The translations under genes and the position numbers were made by a program. This document shows, in pieces, positions 37,301-47,922 of a stretch of DNA of 64,000 nt (the stretch's first letter is position 1; every line of letters begins with the position of its first letter). This stretch comes from Ilex aquifolium (lineage: Eukaryota; Streptophyta; Magnoliopsida; Aquifoliales; Aquifoliaceae), in NCBI GenBank assembly GCA_951799425.1, contig OX637395.1, positions 1,632,501-1,696,500 on the forward strand, given 5' to 3'. The notes under the pieces are model-generated. The model was not told the DNA's origin, searched no databases, and worked only from the letters and a program-made list of their open reading frames with translations.

Positions 37301-38311
37301 CATCAGCATCCCCATCGAGCTCTTCAGTCACCAGAAAAATTGAAGATCCCCAGAGTGCCATTGAGAAAACAGAACGGCCCAGTCCAATATCTGTACTCGA
37401 GCTGTTATATGCAGAAGATGATATCAGCCCTGCAAAAACCATACCCCGGCCTGGTAGATTTCCATAACTCCACTTCTCATTAACGTTGTTATACATTATA
37501 TTTCTCTTACGCTAAGTTAAAGCCATCCAAAAAAATTGCAGTTGAATCAGCCATTCAACCACTAAAAATCCATTTTGAAGAACAATCATCTCCTGCTACT
37601 GAACAAGGATTCTGTATAGGAACTGGTATGGAAGATGAGGAATCTGAGTTTGAATATGTAGAAGCAGTGCTGCTAGGTTCCGGCTTGAACTGGGATGAAT
37701 TTCTCTTGAGGTGGCTTTCTACGGATGAAGTACTTGACCCAACATTGTTTGAGGAAGTAGTGTTATTTTCCAACCGATCCTGTCATGACCAAAAGCTCTT
37801 ATTTGATTCTACCCATGAAGTTCTGAAGGAGAAATGTGAGCACTATTTTGGTTTCTTCCCTACAGTATCATCTGTTAAATTGAACATTCAGCCTGTCCCA
37901 AGGGGAATCAACCTTATCAATGAGGTATGGGAAGGAGTTGAATGGCATATCCTCCAACAGGCTTCTCCACATTCTTTGGATCAGCTTATCAGAAAAGACT
38001 TGGCAATATCTGGCACATGGATGGACCTCCGATTTGAGACCGAATATACAGGTGTTGAGATTGGGGCCGCCATTCTTGCAGATTTGATAGAGGACACTGT
38101 ATTGAGCTTAGCAAATGATACCCCAGAAGAAGAATTTCCTGTGCTTCTCAATGGGTTGAATGGAAGTGAGAGTGATGTGGACTTACAAAAAGCAACCTTG
38201 TTTCAAGAAGTGACCTTCCTTGAGTCAGAATCGAAGCAAAATAAATTAATCAATTCTTGTGTATCTGGGGAATGGGCAGTGACACATCAGAATCTCACCA
38301 AGTTAGGTTAG
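34377..38311 (+). CDS. TRM-type DUF4378 protein, TRM33-like
   Basis: Member of the plant TON1-Recruiting-Motif/LONGIFOLIA family with a C-terminal DUF4378 domain; relatives bind TON1 and microtubules or centrin-like partners at the cell cortex. Exons: 34377-34527, 34837-34904, 35077-36766, 36875-37038, 37270-37453, 37542-38311, all GT-AG with matching phases, 1008 residues. Start: the ATG at 34377 opens the conserved MAKRSLRRPLRYERDQAGCM followed by LISIFDFRHGR. Exon 3 encodes a charged, probably disordered middle with RKRRNFFRRKSKSLE, FSFTEIKRKLKHAMG and the typical NLYLQAKKHLSEML. PSPISVLELLY lies in exon 5. DUF4378 runs from about 37660 (LLGSGLNWDEFLLRWLS) to about 38120 (AAILADLIEDTVLSL). 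A tail of roughly 60 residues after it is not typical. If intron 3 (108 nt, in frame) is kept, a hydrophobic insert appears. Confidence 0.88.
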
Positions 38312-38946
38312 GCCTCATCTGGCTCTCACTCAAAATTTTACATGAAAGTTCCAGCAAATGTTTTTCTAATCTTTTTCTACTGAAATCAGATGAAAATAGT
38401 AGTTAAGAGTTATCTAGTTCATTTAACCCTACAACAGTGGAGCTATCCTTGGTGGAAAGCTACAAAATAAAGGATCTTTGCCACATAGAAAGGGATTGGA
38501 AACATCCAGTTTCTATGGAAGTGCTTCTTGCAAAGACAGAAGATGTTGATTTGCCATGGCATAATCAAGACCATGAAAAGAGTCAATTCGGGTTCAGTGG
38601 ATTTAACCCGACGACAGAGGAGTTCTTAAGTCTCAACATTGTAAAATTTGTAGAGTTGGTGTGTTGAGCGTGTGGATCTTTTCTTTCTTTTTCTTGTAAT
38701 TGTTCTCATTTTCACATACTTTTTGCTGTTGTAATTACAGAGTTTGGAGTTGTAACTAGTCAGTTTTAGTTTGAAAAGAAATGGAAAGGAAAGCATAACA
38801 AAAGGTCTCTTGCTCTGGTTTATGCATCAGATAATGTATATTTGTTGGGTTCTGGATTTTCATACTTCTGTTTTATCACTTGCTAGTTTCTCCTATGATT
38901 TGTTAACCATAAAAATTTCCAAAGTTTTTCTGTCAGATTTTTTTTT
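38312..38946. other. 3' flank of the TRM-like gene
   Basis: Likely 3' untranslated region. A 76-codon open frame at 38437-38667 follows an acceptor-like CCCTACAACAG, but I cannot link it to the family. ATTTAACCCTACAACAGTGG (about 38420) is echoed by ATTTAACCCGACGACAGAGG (about 38600). Confidence 0.4.
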
Positions 38947-39327
38947 GGGCTTTTCGCACTTTGTACCCCAAAAAATATCTCGATTCCCACTTTGTACCTC
39001 GAAAGATTATTGTTCCATCATTGCACTCTGAATGTCATAAATTAGTTCCAATGTGGCCCTCAGATTAACATCCGTTTCAGATTCCGTTGAAAATTGATGC
39101 ACATGCCAGCCAAGGATATGAATGGTGAGTTTACTTTTTTATCCAAGGGCAATACATATGAGTGGCAAGTGCATCAATTATTAACAAAATTTGAAATAAC
39201 AGATGTTAGTCTAAAGGTCACATTGAAACTAATTTATGACATTTAGGGTACAATGTGAAAAAATTAATCTTTTGGGGTGCAAAGTGAAAATCTAGACATC
39301 TTTCGGAGTGCAAAGTGTGAAAAGCCC
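38947..39327. mobile_element. 381-bp MITE with arms of about 145 bp
   Basis: Left arm GGGCTTTTCGCACTTTGTAC pairs with the reversed right end GGGCTTTTCACACTTTGCAC and continues through ATGTCATAAATTAGTT(C/T)CAATGTG to TTGATGCAC. It is flanked by T-runs of at least nine, compatible with a 9-bp duplication but not informative. It lies between the 3' ends of two convergent genes. Confidence 0.82.
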
Positions 39328-39339
39328 TTTTTTTTTTTT

Positions 39340-39490
39340 TTAATTCACAGTCAAGAGTGTTTGAACCAGCTTAAACGCACTTCGACTAATTCCCTCTTCG
39401 GCCAGGCAAGTTAGATATTGCATATGGCTATGTTCAATCTATCCTCGGCAAGGTTCATAAAAACTTATTGTATCCTTTCTTCACATCACT
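39340..39490 (-). mobile_element. 5'-truncated SINE fragment, minus strand
   Basis: Begins next to the T-run after the MITE. On the plus strand, CACAGTCAAGAGTGTTTGAA, CACTTCGACTAATTCCCTC and GGCCAGGCAAG follow the 3' half of the SINE at 40806-41028. No tRNA-like head. Confidence 0.55.
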
Positions 39491-39986
39491 TGTTACAACA
39501 AGAAACTGAGTTCTGAGTCATGTCCACTGTCATATTCTGCTGGATTGCATAGATTGGCACCACGAACCATCTGTTAAGCTGTTATTTATTCTTTCACTCT
39601 AAAAAACCTTTATTGCTTATATTATAACCAAATCGAGCTCAAAGTTATGAAGTCAATCTGCACAGTGCTCATGCTCGACTTGAATACTAAACAAGTTTAA
39701 AAATTTAGTCATATTCGAATCTTTTCTAATAAAATGAGATTGAACGAACCAAAAACCAAGCCGATTTTTTACCACCACTTGCATGTATTGGGTTCGGAGA
39801 ATTAGACTACATAAATTGAATTTAGGGAACAAAAAGTATTAGCATTCTATATAATTTATCTCAAAAAAAATGTTTAAAAGTAAAGGCCCTCATCAATAAG
39901 GGTACAAGGAAGTCAAGGTAACATCAACTAAACATTAAAAAATTAAACAAACCTTGTGAGAAATTCACTTTTGAGAAGATGGTAAG

Positions 39987-41194
39987 TTACTTTTGCCTCT
40001 TCAATGCATTCAGAGATGATACTAAATTCACAGCTCTCTTCTTAGAAAATGCTTTTGTTCTGCTCTCTAATTCCTCATCACTACTGTCTTGATCAACACT
40101 TCCATCTCTTACTGATGGAGCAGAGTCCTCGGCATTTTTGGCAGCTTTTCTTTTCTCAGCATCCAACTTGGCGCGTATGTTTCTTTCAATGGGATTATTT
40201 GAAGGAACAAATTTGTGCTCGCGTGGAACTGTTGCACCTAGTCCAAGCCTACAAAGACCTCCAAGAAAAAAAATAAATCAATGCCCTTTTTACTTTTTCT
40301 ACCCTTTCACAGTTTACAACACTAAGGATATGATAGATCATATATACTGACCTTAGAGGTCGACCCTCTAACTCCAATGCAGTTGATTCATCCTCTGAGG
40401 TTTTACTCATATCATTAACCCATTTTTCAGCCTGTATACAAGCAATATATCTAATCATAACAAAGCATTGCGAGTAGTTACCAGCACAGACGAGACAGAT
40501 GCAAGTAATTAACACTACAGTCAAGGCACATGTAGTACCTTAATGCTAACTGAAAGCTAGGAATAAAATGATCTTTCACCCATACACAAAGATTATGAGC
40601 AAAATGATACTATTAAAGTGACAGGAAAAATCATGAATAGCCAAATCATAATCGGAAATATAGACATAATAATATCCAGATACTTCAAACCCTACTGTGG
40701 AGCACTGCACATAACAAATTTGTATTGAACTACATATTTTAGTGGAATCATCAGATGTATAATTGTATATCTCACTCCATAGATGGACCCCAGCTAGGCT
40801 GTTTTAGTTTTTTTTTTGGTTCAAAGTCAGGGTGTCCACCACCAATTTCAGCACACTTCGACTAATCCCCTTCCCAATCCAATCAAAAGCAAACCATCTA
40901 CGTCGGGAGGGAATTCATAAGGGATAAATCCCAAATGATCCAATCCCAGAGGTTGTCAAGATTCAACCACAAGACATCTGGTTTACAGCTCGTCCCTGTT
41001 ACCCCTTGAGCGACCTTGGGTTGTTACGCTGTTTTGTTTTTCACTGACGGTTAGGTACTAACACATATAGTCATACATATGAACATAAGCAAGAGTTAAA
41101 CTAAACTCTGCAAAATATTTACCAACTTAAATGCCCTATCCAACTTCACTATTTGAGGCCGTGAAGTCTTTTGGGATGATTTCTCTGTGCTCAT
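39987..41194 (-). CDS. Small conserved plant protein of unknown function (GRPLRLGLGA motif)
   Basis: Minus-strand gene with coding exons 41123-41194, 40352-40431 and 39987-40248; GT-AG introns, phases agree, 137 residues. A noncoding first exon ending at 41598 (CCAACT|GTGAG) probably joins the acceptor at 41212; its in-frame part has a stop upstream, so the ATG at 41192-41194 is taken as start. Visible order: MSTEKSSQKTSRP, VKLDRAFKLAEKWVNDMSKT, an acidic stretch, EGRPLRLGLGATVPREHKFV, NPIERNIRAKLDAEKRKAAK, a Ser/Asp-rich stretch (QDSSDEELESRTKAF) and a basic end (ALKRQK). It may belong to the DUF3245-like group of small nuclear proteins; that link is from memory and weak. Basic and acidic blocks suggest a nuclear location. 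The gene is real; its function is unknown. Confidence 0.75.
40806..41028 (-). mobile_element. tRNA-derived SINE, first family, minus strand
   Basis: On the minus strand: A-box GTCGCTCAAGGGGTAACAGG, B-box-like GTGGTTGAATCTTGACAACC, then GGGATTTATCCCTTATGAAT, GATTGGATTGGGAAGGGGAT and CACCCTGAC before an A-run. The order of blocks equals 49544-49750 and the single-unit form of 7834-8264. It sits in intron 1 of the small coding region (between coding exons 1 and 2). Confidence 0.8.
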
Positions 41195-41782
41195 TGCAAC
41201 TTCTTCACCAACCTAAACATTAAACATATTCATAATCAAACAACAAATAGCAATACTGACTTGGAAAGAAAAAAGCTTTACAAAAATAAGGAAAAAATAA
41301 TCTGACTCTAGGGGATGTAGCAAAACTCCAACTATCGAAGGAACAGTTTGATTATCTAAGCAAGCAGGTTTTGGTAACTGAAACCCCTGAAATTCACTTA
41401 CTAAGCATTGACAAAATAACATCCAAACAACAAAAAAAAAAAAGGCATTGACAAAATATAGGCTAGCCCTAATTTAGACCCAAACGATCCAATTAACGTA
41501 GAATGTTACCCACCGCCTACTCAAATTCTCAAACAAAAGCCCTAATTCAAAACCTCAAAACAATATATTCATAAGTTAACTGGTAGGGATAACTCACAGT
41601 TGGATCGGAGGTTCCTCCGGGTGGGTTGGTGTCGTAGAAGAGAGAGAAAGTCATCAAAGAGATCAGCCGTGGGAGAGAGAGTGGCGCTGCCGGAGGTTCA
41701 GTTGCCGTTGCCGGAGATGAGCGCGAGAAAGAAGGGGGATGAGAGTGGCCGTGGGGTGGGTGTGGAGAGACCGCAGCGAGGT

Positions 41783-41803
41783 GGGGGGGGGGGGGGGGGG
41801 GGG
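41783..41803 (+). repeat. Poly-G tract (G21)
   Basis: Lies in the presumed proximal promoter or leader of the minus-strand gene, about 20 bp from the transposon at 41823. Confidence 0.9.
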
Positions 41804-41822
41804 AAGTAGGGAGTTTCAGGCA

Positions 41823-43125
41823 TAGTTTTAAAACTCGGCCCGGATATCAACCCGGAACCGGATCAATGGGTCACTAGTTCAACCGTTGGGTCACTGGTCA
41901 GACCGGTTATATAATTAAAAAAATAAATAATAATAATAAATAGGCTAAAAAATCACAATAATTGTAAAAATAACATGCTTAATGTATATTAGATCAAACA
42001 AAAATTCCAAAATTATTAAACATATATCCAATATTTAATAATATCCAACGACCAAATCTCAAAGTAAAGAACTTTCACCTCCGTCAAATTAAAAATTGAA
42101 AACTAAACATCTCATATTTATCAAAATTTAAAAAAAATAATAATAATCTGCTCTTAAACCATTTGAACCATGAGACCAACAGCCAGAAGAACATAGCCCA
42201 AATCATATTCATCATGCCAAATCATATTCATCATCAAACACGGCAAGAAAGTAAGTTTACAAATTCTAAATATGGAATTCATGATCAACAGCAATTGCGT
42301 GGCAACTCCATTGGCAGTTTTGGCTTCTTTTCCACAGCTGGTGGTTCTGCACCATCATCTTCCATTGATTTCCAACACCACCACCCAGGTGACCAGATTT
42401 TAAGAACTAAAAGCCAAACCCAAGGCTTTTCTATTTCCTTCCTACCTTTTCTTCCAAAGTTCCAATGCTTCTCTGATTTACCCTCTAAGCCAAAACTTAT
42501 ACAAATTATAAAATGCAATTAAATCTGATAGATGTTCAAATTGGTAATCTGATAGATGTTGAAAATTGAAATATGCCAAAATTTATACAAATATAAATCA
42601 ACTAAACCTAAAATGGACCAAAAACAAAACTAAATCTAACATAATAGCAAAAACTAGAGAAAGTAGAGACTGAGAGACACAGAGAAGACGATGTATATAC
42701 CTGGTCCTGATGTGTCTCAGACTATCGAGTGAAAAATCAATGGAAGAGATATCTGCCGAACAAGGAACACTGGTCTCGATTGAAGGATCAACCGATCAAG
42801 GAAGATCGAAGATCTGAGTCTTCGAGTGTGAGAGAGAGATGAGTCAGTCGTCGTCGTCGTCGTCGTTGTTGCCGAGGAGAGGAGAGCAGGCTCACTGAGG
42901 AGTGAGGATCGATCAATTTTTTGGGAAAAATGCCCTAAAGTCTGAATTTTATAGAACCGCCCGCTTTTTTCAAAACCATCTGGTCCCTCGGGTTAATTAT
43001 AAAACCGGGCCGTTCACTGATTTTTTTCCGGTTCAATTGCTCGAACGATCTAATGACCAAACCGGCCCGGTTTGGGCTCCGGTTCACCGGGCCAACCCGT
43101 CGGGCCGGGCCGATTTTTAAAACAC
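41823..43125. mobile_element. MULE-like element, possible gene-fragment carrier (Pack-MULE candidate)
   Basis: The left end TAGTTTTAAAACTCGGCCCGG-like sequence pairs with the reversed right end AGTGTTTTAAAAATCGGCCC; the arms continue with CCGG-rich text. The interior (about 1.1 kb) includes minus-strand, gene-like text: a (TCG)6 tract at 42849-42866, a leader-like GA-rich stretch, a donor-like GACCAG|GTATATAC near 42700, and a 77-codon open frame at 42285-42518 ending SMEDDGAEPPAVEKKPKLPM. No transposase and no clear target duplication. Confidence 0.6.
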
Positions 43126-43583
43126 TGATCTGAATCATTCGGTTCCCTTTTTGGCAATAGTAAGTTTGATAATTGAACCGAACTATTCGAATTCGACTTA
43201 TTTTGGGCTCGGTTAGGTTAGTGGGTAGGCATGGTGGACGGCCATAGTTGAGACAATGGCTTTGAGGAAGATGAAAAGATAGAGAAAGTGATGGGGCTAT
43301 TTATAGGTTTGCGGTTGTTTAGATATGAATTGTGGCAATTTTATGGTTGGAATAGGGTTAATTTTGTTTGGGCTATTGTTAAGGGTTAATTAGTTTTTTC
43401 AGTATTTTCGTTTGTGTCGTTTGCAAACAGTGTTGAGAAGGGGTGTTAGTATAAATTATCATACCTGAGTGGATCTGTGTGTATTAATAATAAACCTCAG
43501 CGGTCTTAATTTAATTTATCCCTTAAAGAAATAAAATATTCAATACAACCGATGATACAATGTCATCAATAATAAAATCTCAA
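43126..43583. other. Intergenic DNA between two transposons
   Basis: Contains GAACCGAACTATTCGAATTC and GGTTAGGTTAGTGGGTAGGC, reminiscent of transposon interiors. No gene supported. Confidence 0.35.
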
Positions 43584-44135
43584 GTTAATTATACTGGAGG
43601 TCTCCAAAGTATATAATTTGTCTTATTTTGGTCATCAATATTTTAATTACATTATTTTAGTCTTTAAAATATTGAATATATTTCTATGTGATCTCTGAAA
43701 CAGATAATATTCAGATTGTTAACGATTTTTTATTTTAAGTTTGTCACATAACACCAAAATATAAAGAAAAAAAAGTAATTTAGATAACTCTTGGCCAAAA
43801 TTCTACCCAAATTTTGGTTAAAGAGTTACTCAAATTACACAGTTTTAATTATGAGCTATGCAAATTTTGGTCAAGAGTTACCCATATTATACATTTTTTG
43901 TCAAGAACTACCCAAATTTTAGTCAATAATTACCAAAACTATTTTTTTTTTCATATTTAAGTATCACGTGACAAGTTTATGATAAAAAATAATTAGCAAT
44001 TTTTATGTTGTCTACTTGAATGACCATATATAAATACATTCAATATTTCATAAATCAAAATGATGCAATTAAAATATTGGAGATCAAAATAAGACAAACT
44101 CTATACTTTTAGGACTTCCAATGCAATTAACCCTT
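43584..44135. mobile_element. 552-bp MULE-like MITE with perfect 9-bp target duplication
   Basis: AAATCTCAA occurs at 43575-43583 and 44136-44144. Arms GTTAATTATACTGGAGGTCT and, reversed, GGTTAATTGCATTGGAAGTC extend about 110 bp (shared TTTGTCTTATTTTG and CAATATTTTAATT). The centre carries several inverted copies of TAACTCTTGACCAAAATT-like text (43780-43940), a large imperfect hairpin. The left end lacks about four outer bases present at the right. Confidence 0.87.
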
Positions 44136-44144
44136 AAATCTCAA

Positions 44145-45540
44145 ATGGATGAAGTGAACCCCACTTTGATAGTTATTAGTTTACATGGAAAAATATTTAA
44201 TAGTTATTTACTTAAATGGAAGAAGAGTAAGTAATTATTTGCTTATATAGACGGGTAATTATTGGCTTGTGTGGGGTTCATTTCCTTATTTGTTTGTATA
44301 TTATTGGTTGGTAATACTATGTATAAATGTTGGTTTGATATCACCATTATAAGGAATATTTTTCAAAAGGGATAGACGGAAACAAAATTTGGGAATAATT
44401 TTATATATTTTGATTGATTATAAATTAAATAAGTTTATACCTTTTGATTGAATATAATTTAGTTTGAATAATTTTTTGTGTTTTTTTTGAGATATTTTTC
44501 ACATGTTTACTTGTAGTATTATATCAACTTAATTTGAGAATTTAATTTATTATAAAAATTGTATTAATTATGAGTTTTCAATATATAGATGAAACTCAAT
44601 TATAATTCAACGGCTGTAATTGATACTGTCCCCAAAGTAAATATCAACATTATATTCAAATAACATTTTTGTATATTAGATAGATATGAATAATATCTCG
44701 AGACAAACAAAGCAATGCTTGAGCTTGTGTTATTTATTAAAGGAACTTCAAAATTAAGTTCAAGTTTAATTTATTTAATAAACAAACTTAAAAAAAAAAA
44801 AAAAACTTTTATGTGAGTCAATTAATCAGTTGGGCTCCACTTTATATTTTCTTATGCTAGTTTTTTTTTTAATGGATTGAAAAATAAAAATAAGGTAGCA
44901 TGCTTATAAGACTCAATATTGTAAAAATAATAATATTTAAATTTTAATTTATTAATCTATTTTATTGACCAAATCTATCTCACCCATTGACAATGTCAAT
45001 GAATCTTAATCAATGCGAAATAAAATAGTGAGTCATTTTTAGGAAAAGCTTCCTGCTTGAAAAGTTTTTTATCAGAGTTAAGGATTAATTTGCCTCGCCT
45101 CTTTTTATAGAATTTCAAACAAACAAAATGTGGAATACAAATGGAAAAAAGTCTATCGACAAGAATTTGTTGATTGGATTTGGGGCACATCTACTAAAGT
45201 GGCTTTCGAACAGGACTTACCGACTTAAGGATAGTTGTTATTCAAATGGGTGTTATTAGAATGGGTTCCGATCTCTAAATGAATCTGTTATACGTATAGG
45301 TTCATTGTCAATTTAGTAATCGTGACTAATTAGGTCAATCATTATCAACATTCCTTATATAAAAATTTAAATAGGACCCACTACAATGAATCTATCCTTT
45401 CACACTATACACCACCATTAAGGAAAGTTGAGTCAAAATGTGTTGAGTGATTCAAATCCCTATTAGCCACCCTAATGGATATAACCTGTAAAATTACACA
45501 TTAACCAAGCTAAGTTCATCAAAAATATATAACACACAAA
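44145..45540. other. Intergenic DNA leading to the MED12 promoter
   Basis: AT-rich; no gene supported. The last about 350 bases are the probable MED12 promoter. Confidence 0.4.
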
Positions 45541-47720
45541 GGGCAGTTTAGGAAAAGAAACACTCGTCTTTTTCTCCAGCACTGGAAGTTCTGCAAGCAA
45601 CAACAAATCATCAGCAAACAAAAAGAAGCTAAAGAGTCAAAAACCCCCAATCCCAGCTAGAGCCTTCTTTATGTTTCTACGATTCGCTCTCTATTTGAAA
45701 CCCTAATCTTTACATTGAATTTCAAATCTCAAATCTCGAATTTTCTCTCTCATTTTTTTTTTTTCTGATTTTCCGTCAAAGTTAAAAAACCCTAGTTTCA
45801 CTTTCTGCTTCAAAAACATCATCTTGAACCCTAAGGCAAGTCTTGTATTTCTTTAACTGAAGTATCAGAACTCGTTGCCCATTCGAATTTAAAAAAATAT
45901 AGGTTGTTATATAATTATTTCGAGGTATGCTTGATTTTGTGTTCTGTGATCGATTTACGATTTAATTTGTTGTGATTATGCACGTGTGATTGCGTAATTA
46001 GGGCCTGTATGTTTTTTATTTTGTTCTATTTCATTCAGAAACAAATTGGACTTTTTTTGGGCGATTTAGTTGATTTGTTATATGGGTTTATTAGCCTTTA
46101 ACTTTGTGCTGCCGTCGAGGTTTGGATTGGTATTGCATTGATTTTAAGTTACTTGGGTGTGTTTCATTCAATGGGAAAAAGTTCAGTTATCGACCATTTG
46201 GGATTCTTTTCTAGAACCTTAAGATCAGTGGTGTGATCAATTAGTCTGCTCACTATAAAGATATCTAAGAATTTTGAATTTATGTAGCGGCAAAATGCAA
46301 GTTCCAGTTCATGATTTTTATAGGCTAATAAAGGAAAGCGGTTAACCTAAGATCTTCATATATATATATATATGTCTTTGTTTGTTTTGTTAATGAAGTG
46401 TGAGCTTGTATTGACCTGAATTCAACATTGGGGTGACTTGGTGTGAGTGGACAATGCTTTACTCTAAATTATCTGTTGTGGGGGTCACATTGATTTAATC
46501 ACCACACGCCGCGGTTGGCTTGAAAATTTTAACCCTTTTTGTATTAAAAATTGCAAAATTTTTAACTCAATTATATTAAAATGTAAACTTTGTGGCCAGG
46601 CAGTTTTTAGGGCTCAACAATTTGTTTTAGTAAAAACTGTTAGCAAAAAGGGTGGGTCTTGGCACAACGGTAAGATTGTTCCATTTTGACTTGGATTGGT
46701 GGTCATGGGTTCGAGTCTTGGAAACAGCCTCTTTGCTTGTAGGGTAAGGCTGCGTATATCTAACCCTCCCCAAACCCTACAATGACGGGCGTCTCATGCA
46801 CTGGGTACACTGTTTTAAAAAATTGTTTGAATTTTAACTAGAGTGCCAAATTGGAGCAGCTTTTTTTGGTGTTAAAATTTTTGCTTGAGTTTACTTGCTT
46901 AAAATATTCGATATTTGTTACTTAGGACAATTAAATTATTCTCACATTTAGACGCCTAGATGCATATCTACTAGAAAGAAAAATTATGTTCAAGTGTCAT
47001 GGGGTTATGTTCCTGATATGGTCAATGTTCTACTTTAGATATATTTTCTGGCGAAATCCAAGTTTAGAAGTATTCTTCTAATTCCGTTACTAATTTCAGC
47101 ATTTGTGTTTAAGATGACTCATATTTTGCAACTGCATAATATTCGACTATGTTTCTATAGCTTTCAAAATCGTGGTATCCACCCCAAAACTTGTTATATC
47201 TTCGAGAATATAAATATTGATAAGTGTACATTTCGGTAGAAACGATGCTACTTAATGTTACGAGACACCTTTGGGATAACCCATCTTTGTCGTATACTCC
47301 TTGTCCATCATCTACTTTATATGCAACTATATTCTTTGATACATTGACACTTGTTTTCCTTGCACACTGTGTAACATGTCAAATTTTGCGCAACCCATAT
47401 AATCCGCATTGGTCACTAGCCAAAGAACACACTGATCAACAAACTGAATTTATCAATATTCTGAAGTGGTTGACAGAGGACTTGCTACTTATCATTCCTG
47501 TACTAGGGGTCGTAGAATTAAAACCGTTTGATACAAGCAATTGATTTTCTTATGTTGCTTTTCAGTTGAGTTGATATGTAGTATTAGCTTTTGTTGTGAT
47601 TTGACTTTAATTGCTTACTGTTTGTCGTTACTTGTGCGCTACCTTTAATGCAGTTTGACTAGTATAGCATCTTTTAGCGGTTTGATGCTGGAGGCAGTAT
47701 GCAGATGATAGTTGGGAGAA
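45541..47720 (+). promoter_or_regulatory. MED12: MED12 leader region with probable 5'-UTR intron
   Basis: From about 45540 the text is leader-like (CTTTTTCTCC, CCCTAATC, CTCTCTCATTTTT, AACCCTAG). A leader intron probably starts near 45840 and ends before 47690, as no reading frame joins the region to MED12. Two short upstream ATG frames end next to or overlap the MED12 start (47685-47708 and 47699-47752). A SINE sits in the putative intron. Exact splice sites need transcript data. Confidence 0.45.
46648..46816 (+). mobile_element. Au-type tRNA-derived SINE
   Basis: A-box GGTCTTGGCACAACGGTAAG and B-box GGGTTCGAGTC at 46707-46717, followed by TTGGAAACAGCCTCTTTGC, GGGTAAGGCTGCGTA and GGGCGTCTCATGCACTGGGT, the order known from the plant Au SINE. 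Lies in the MED12 leader intron. Confidence 0.88.
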
Positions 47721-47885
47721 ATGCAAAGGTATCATGCTGCCAGCTGCACTAGTGCAGTTAACAACAATTATATTGGTGGGCCATCAGTTAAGGATACATC
47801 CCGAACTGACTCCTCTCCACTTGCAGCAAGCTTCTCTTTGAATCCCAGGTAGATGCGCCTTATGTTGTATTATTCCTGCAGGGAG

Positions 47886-47922
<37 letters not shown>

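Noticed and set aside
38437..38667. 76-codon frame after the TRM-like gene
   Set aside because: No family match and the upstream CDS already has a stop; more likely 3' untranslated region.
42163..42522. 119-codon plus-strand frame inside the GC-ended transposon
   Set aside because: No family match; the gene-like signal in this element is on the minus strand and is fragmentary.
46648..46730. Possible tRNA gene
   Set aside because: Same reasoning; the downstream body matches the Au SINE.
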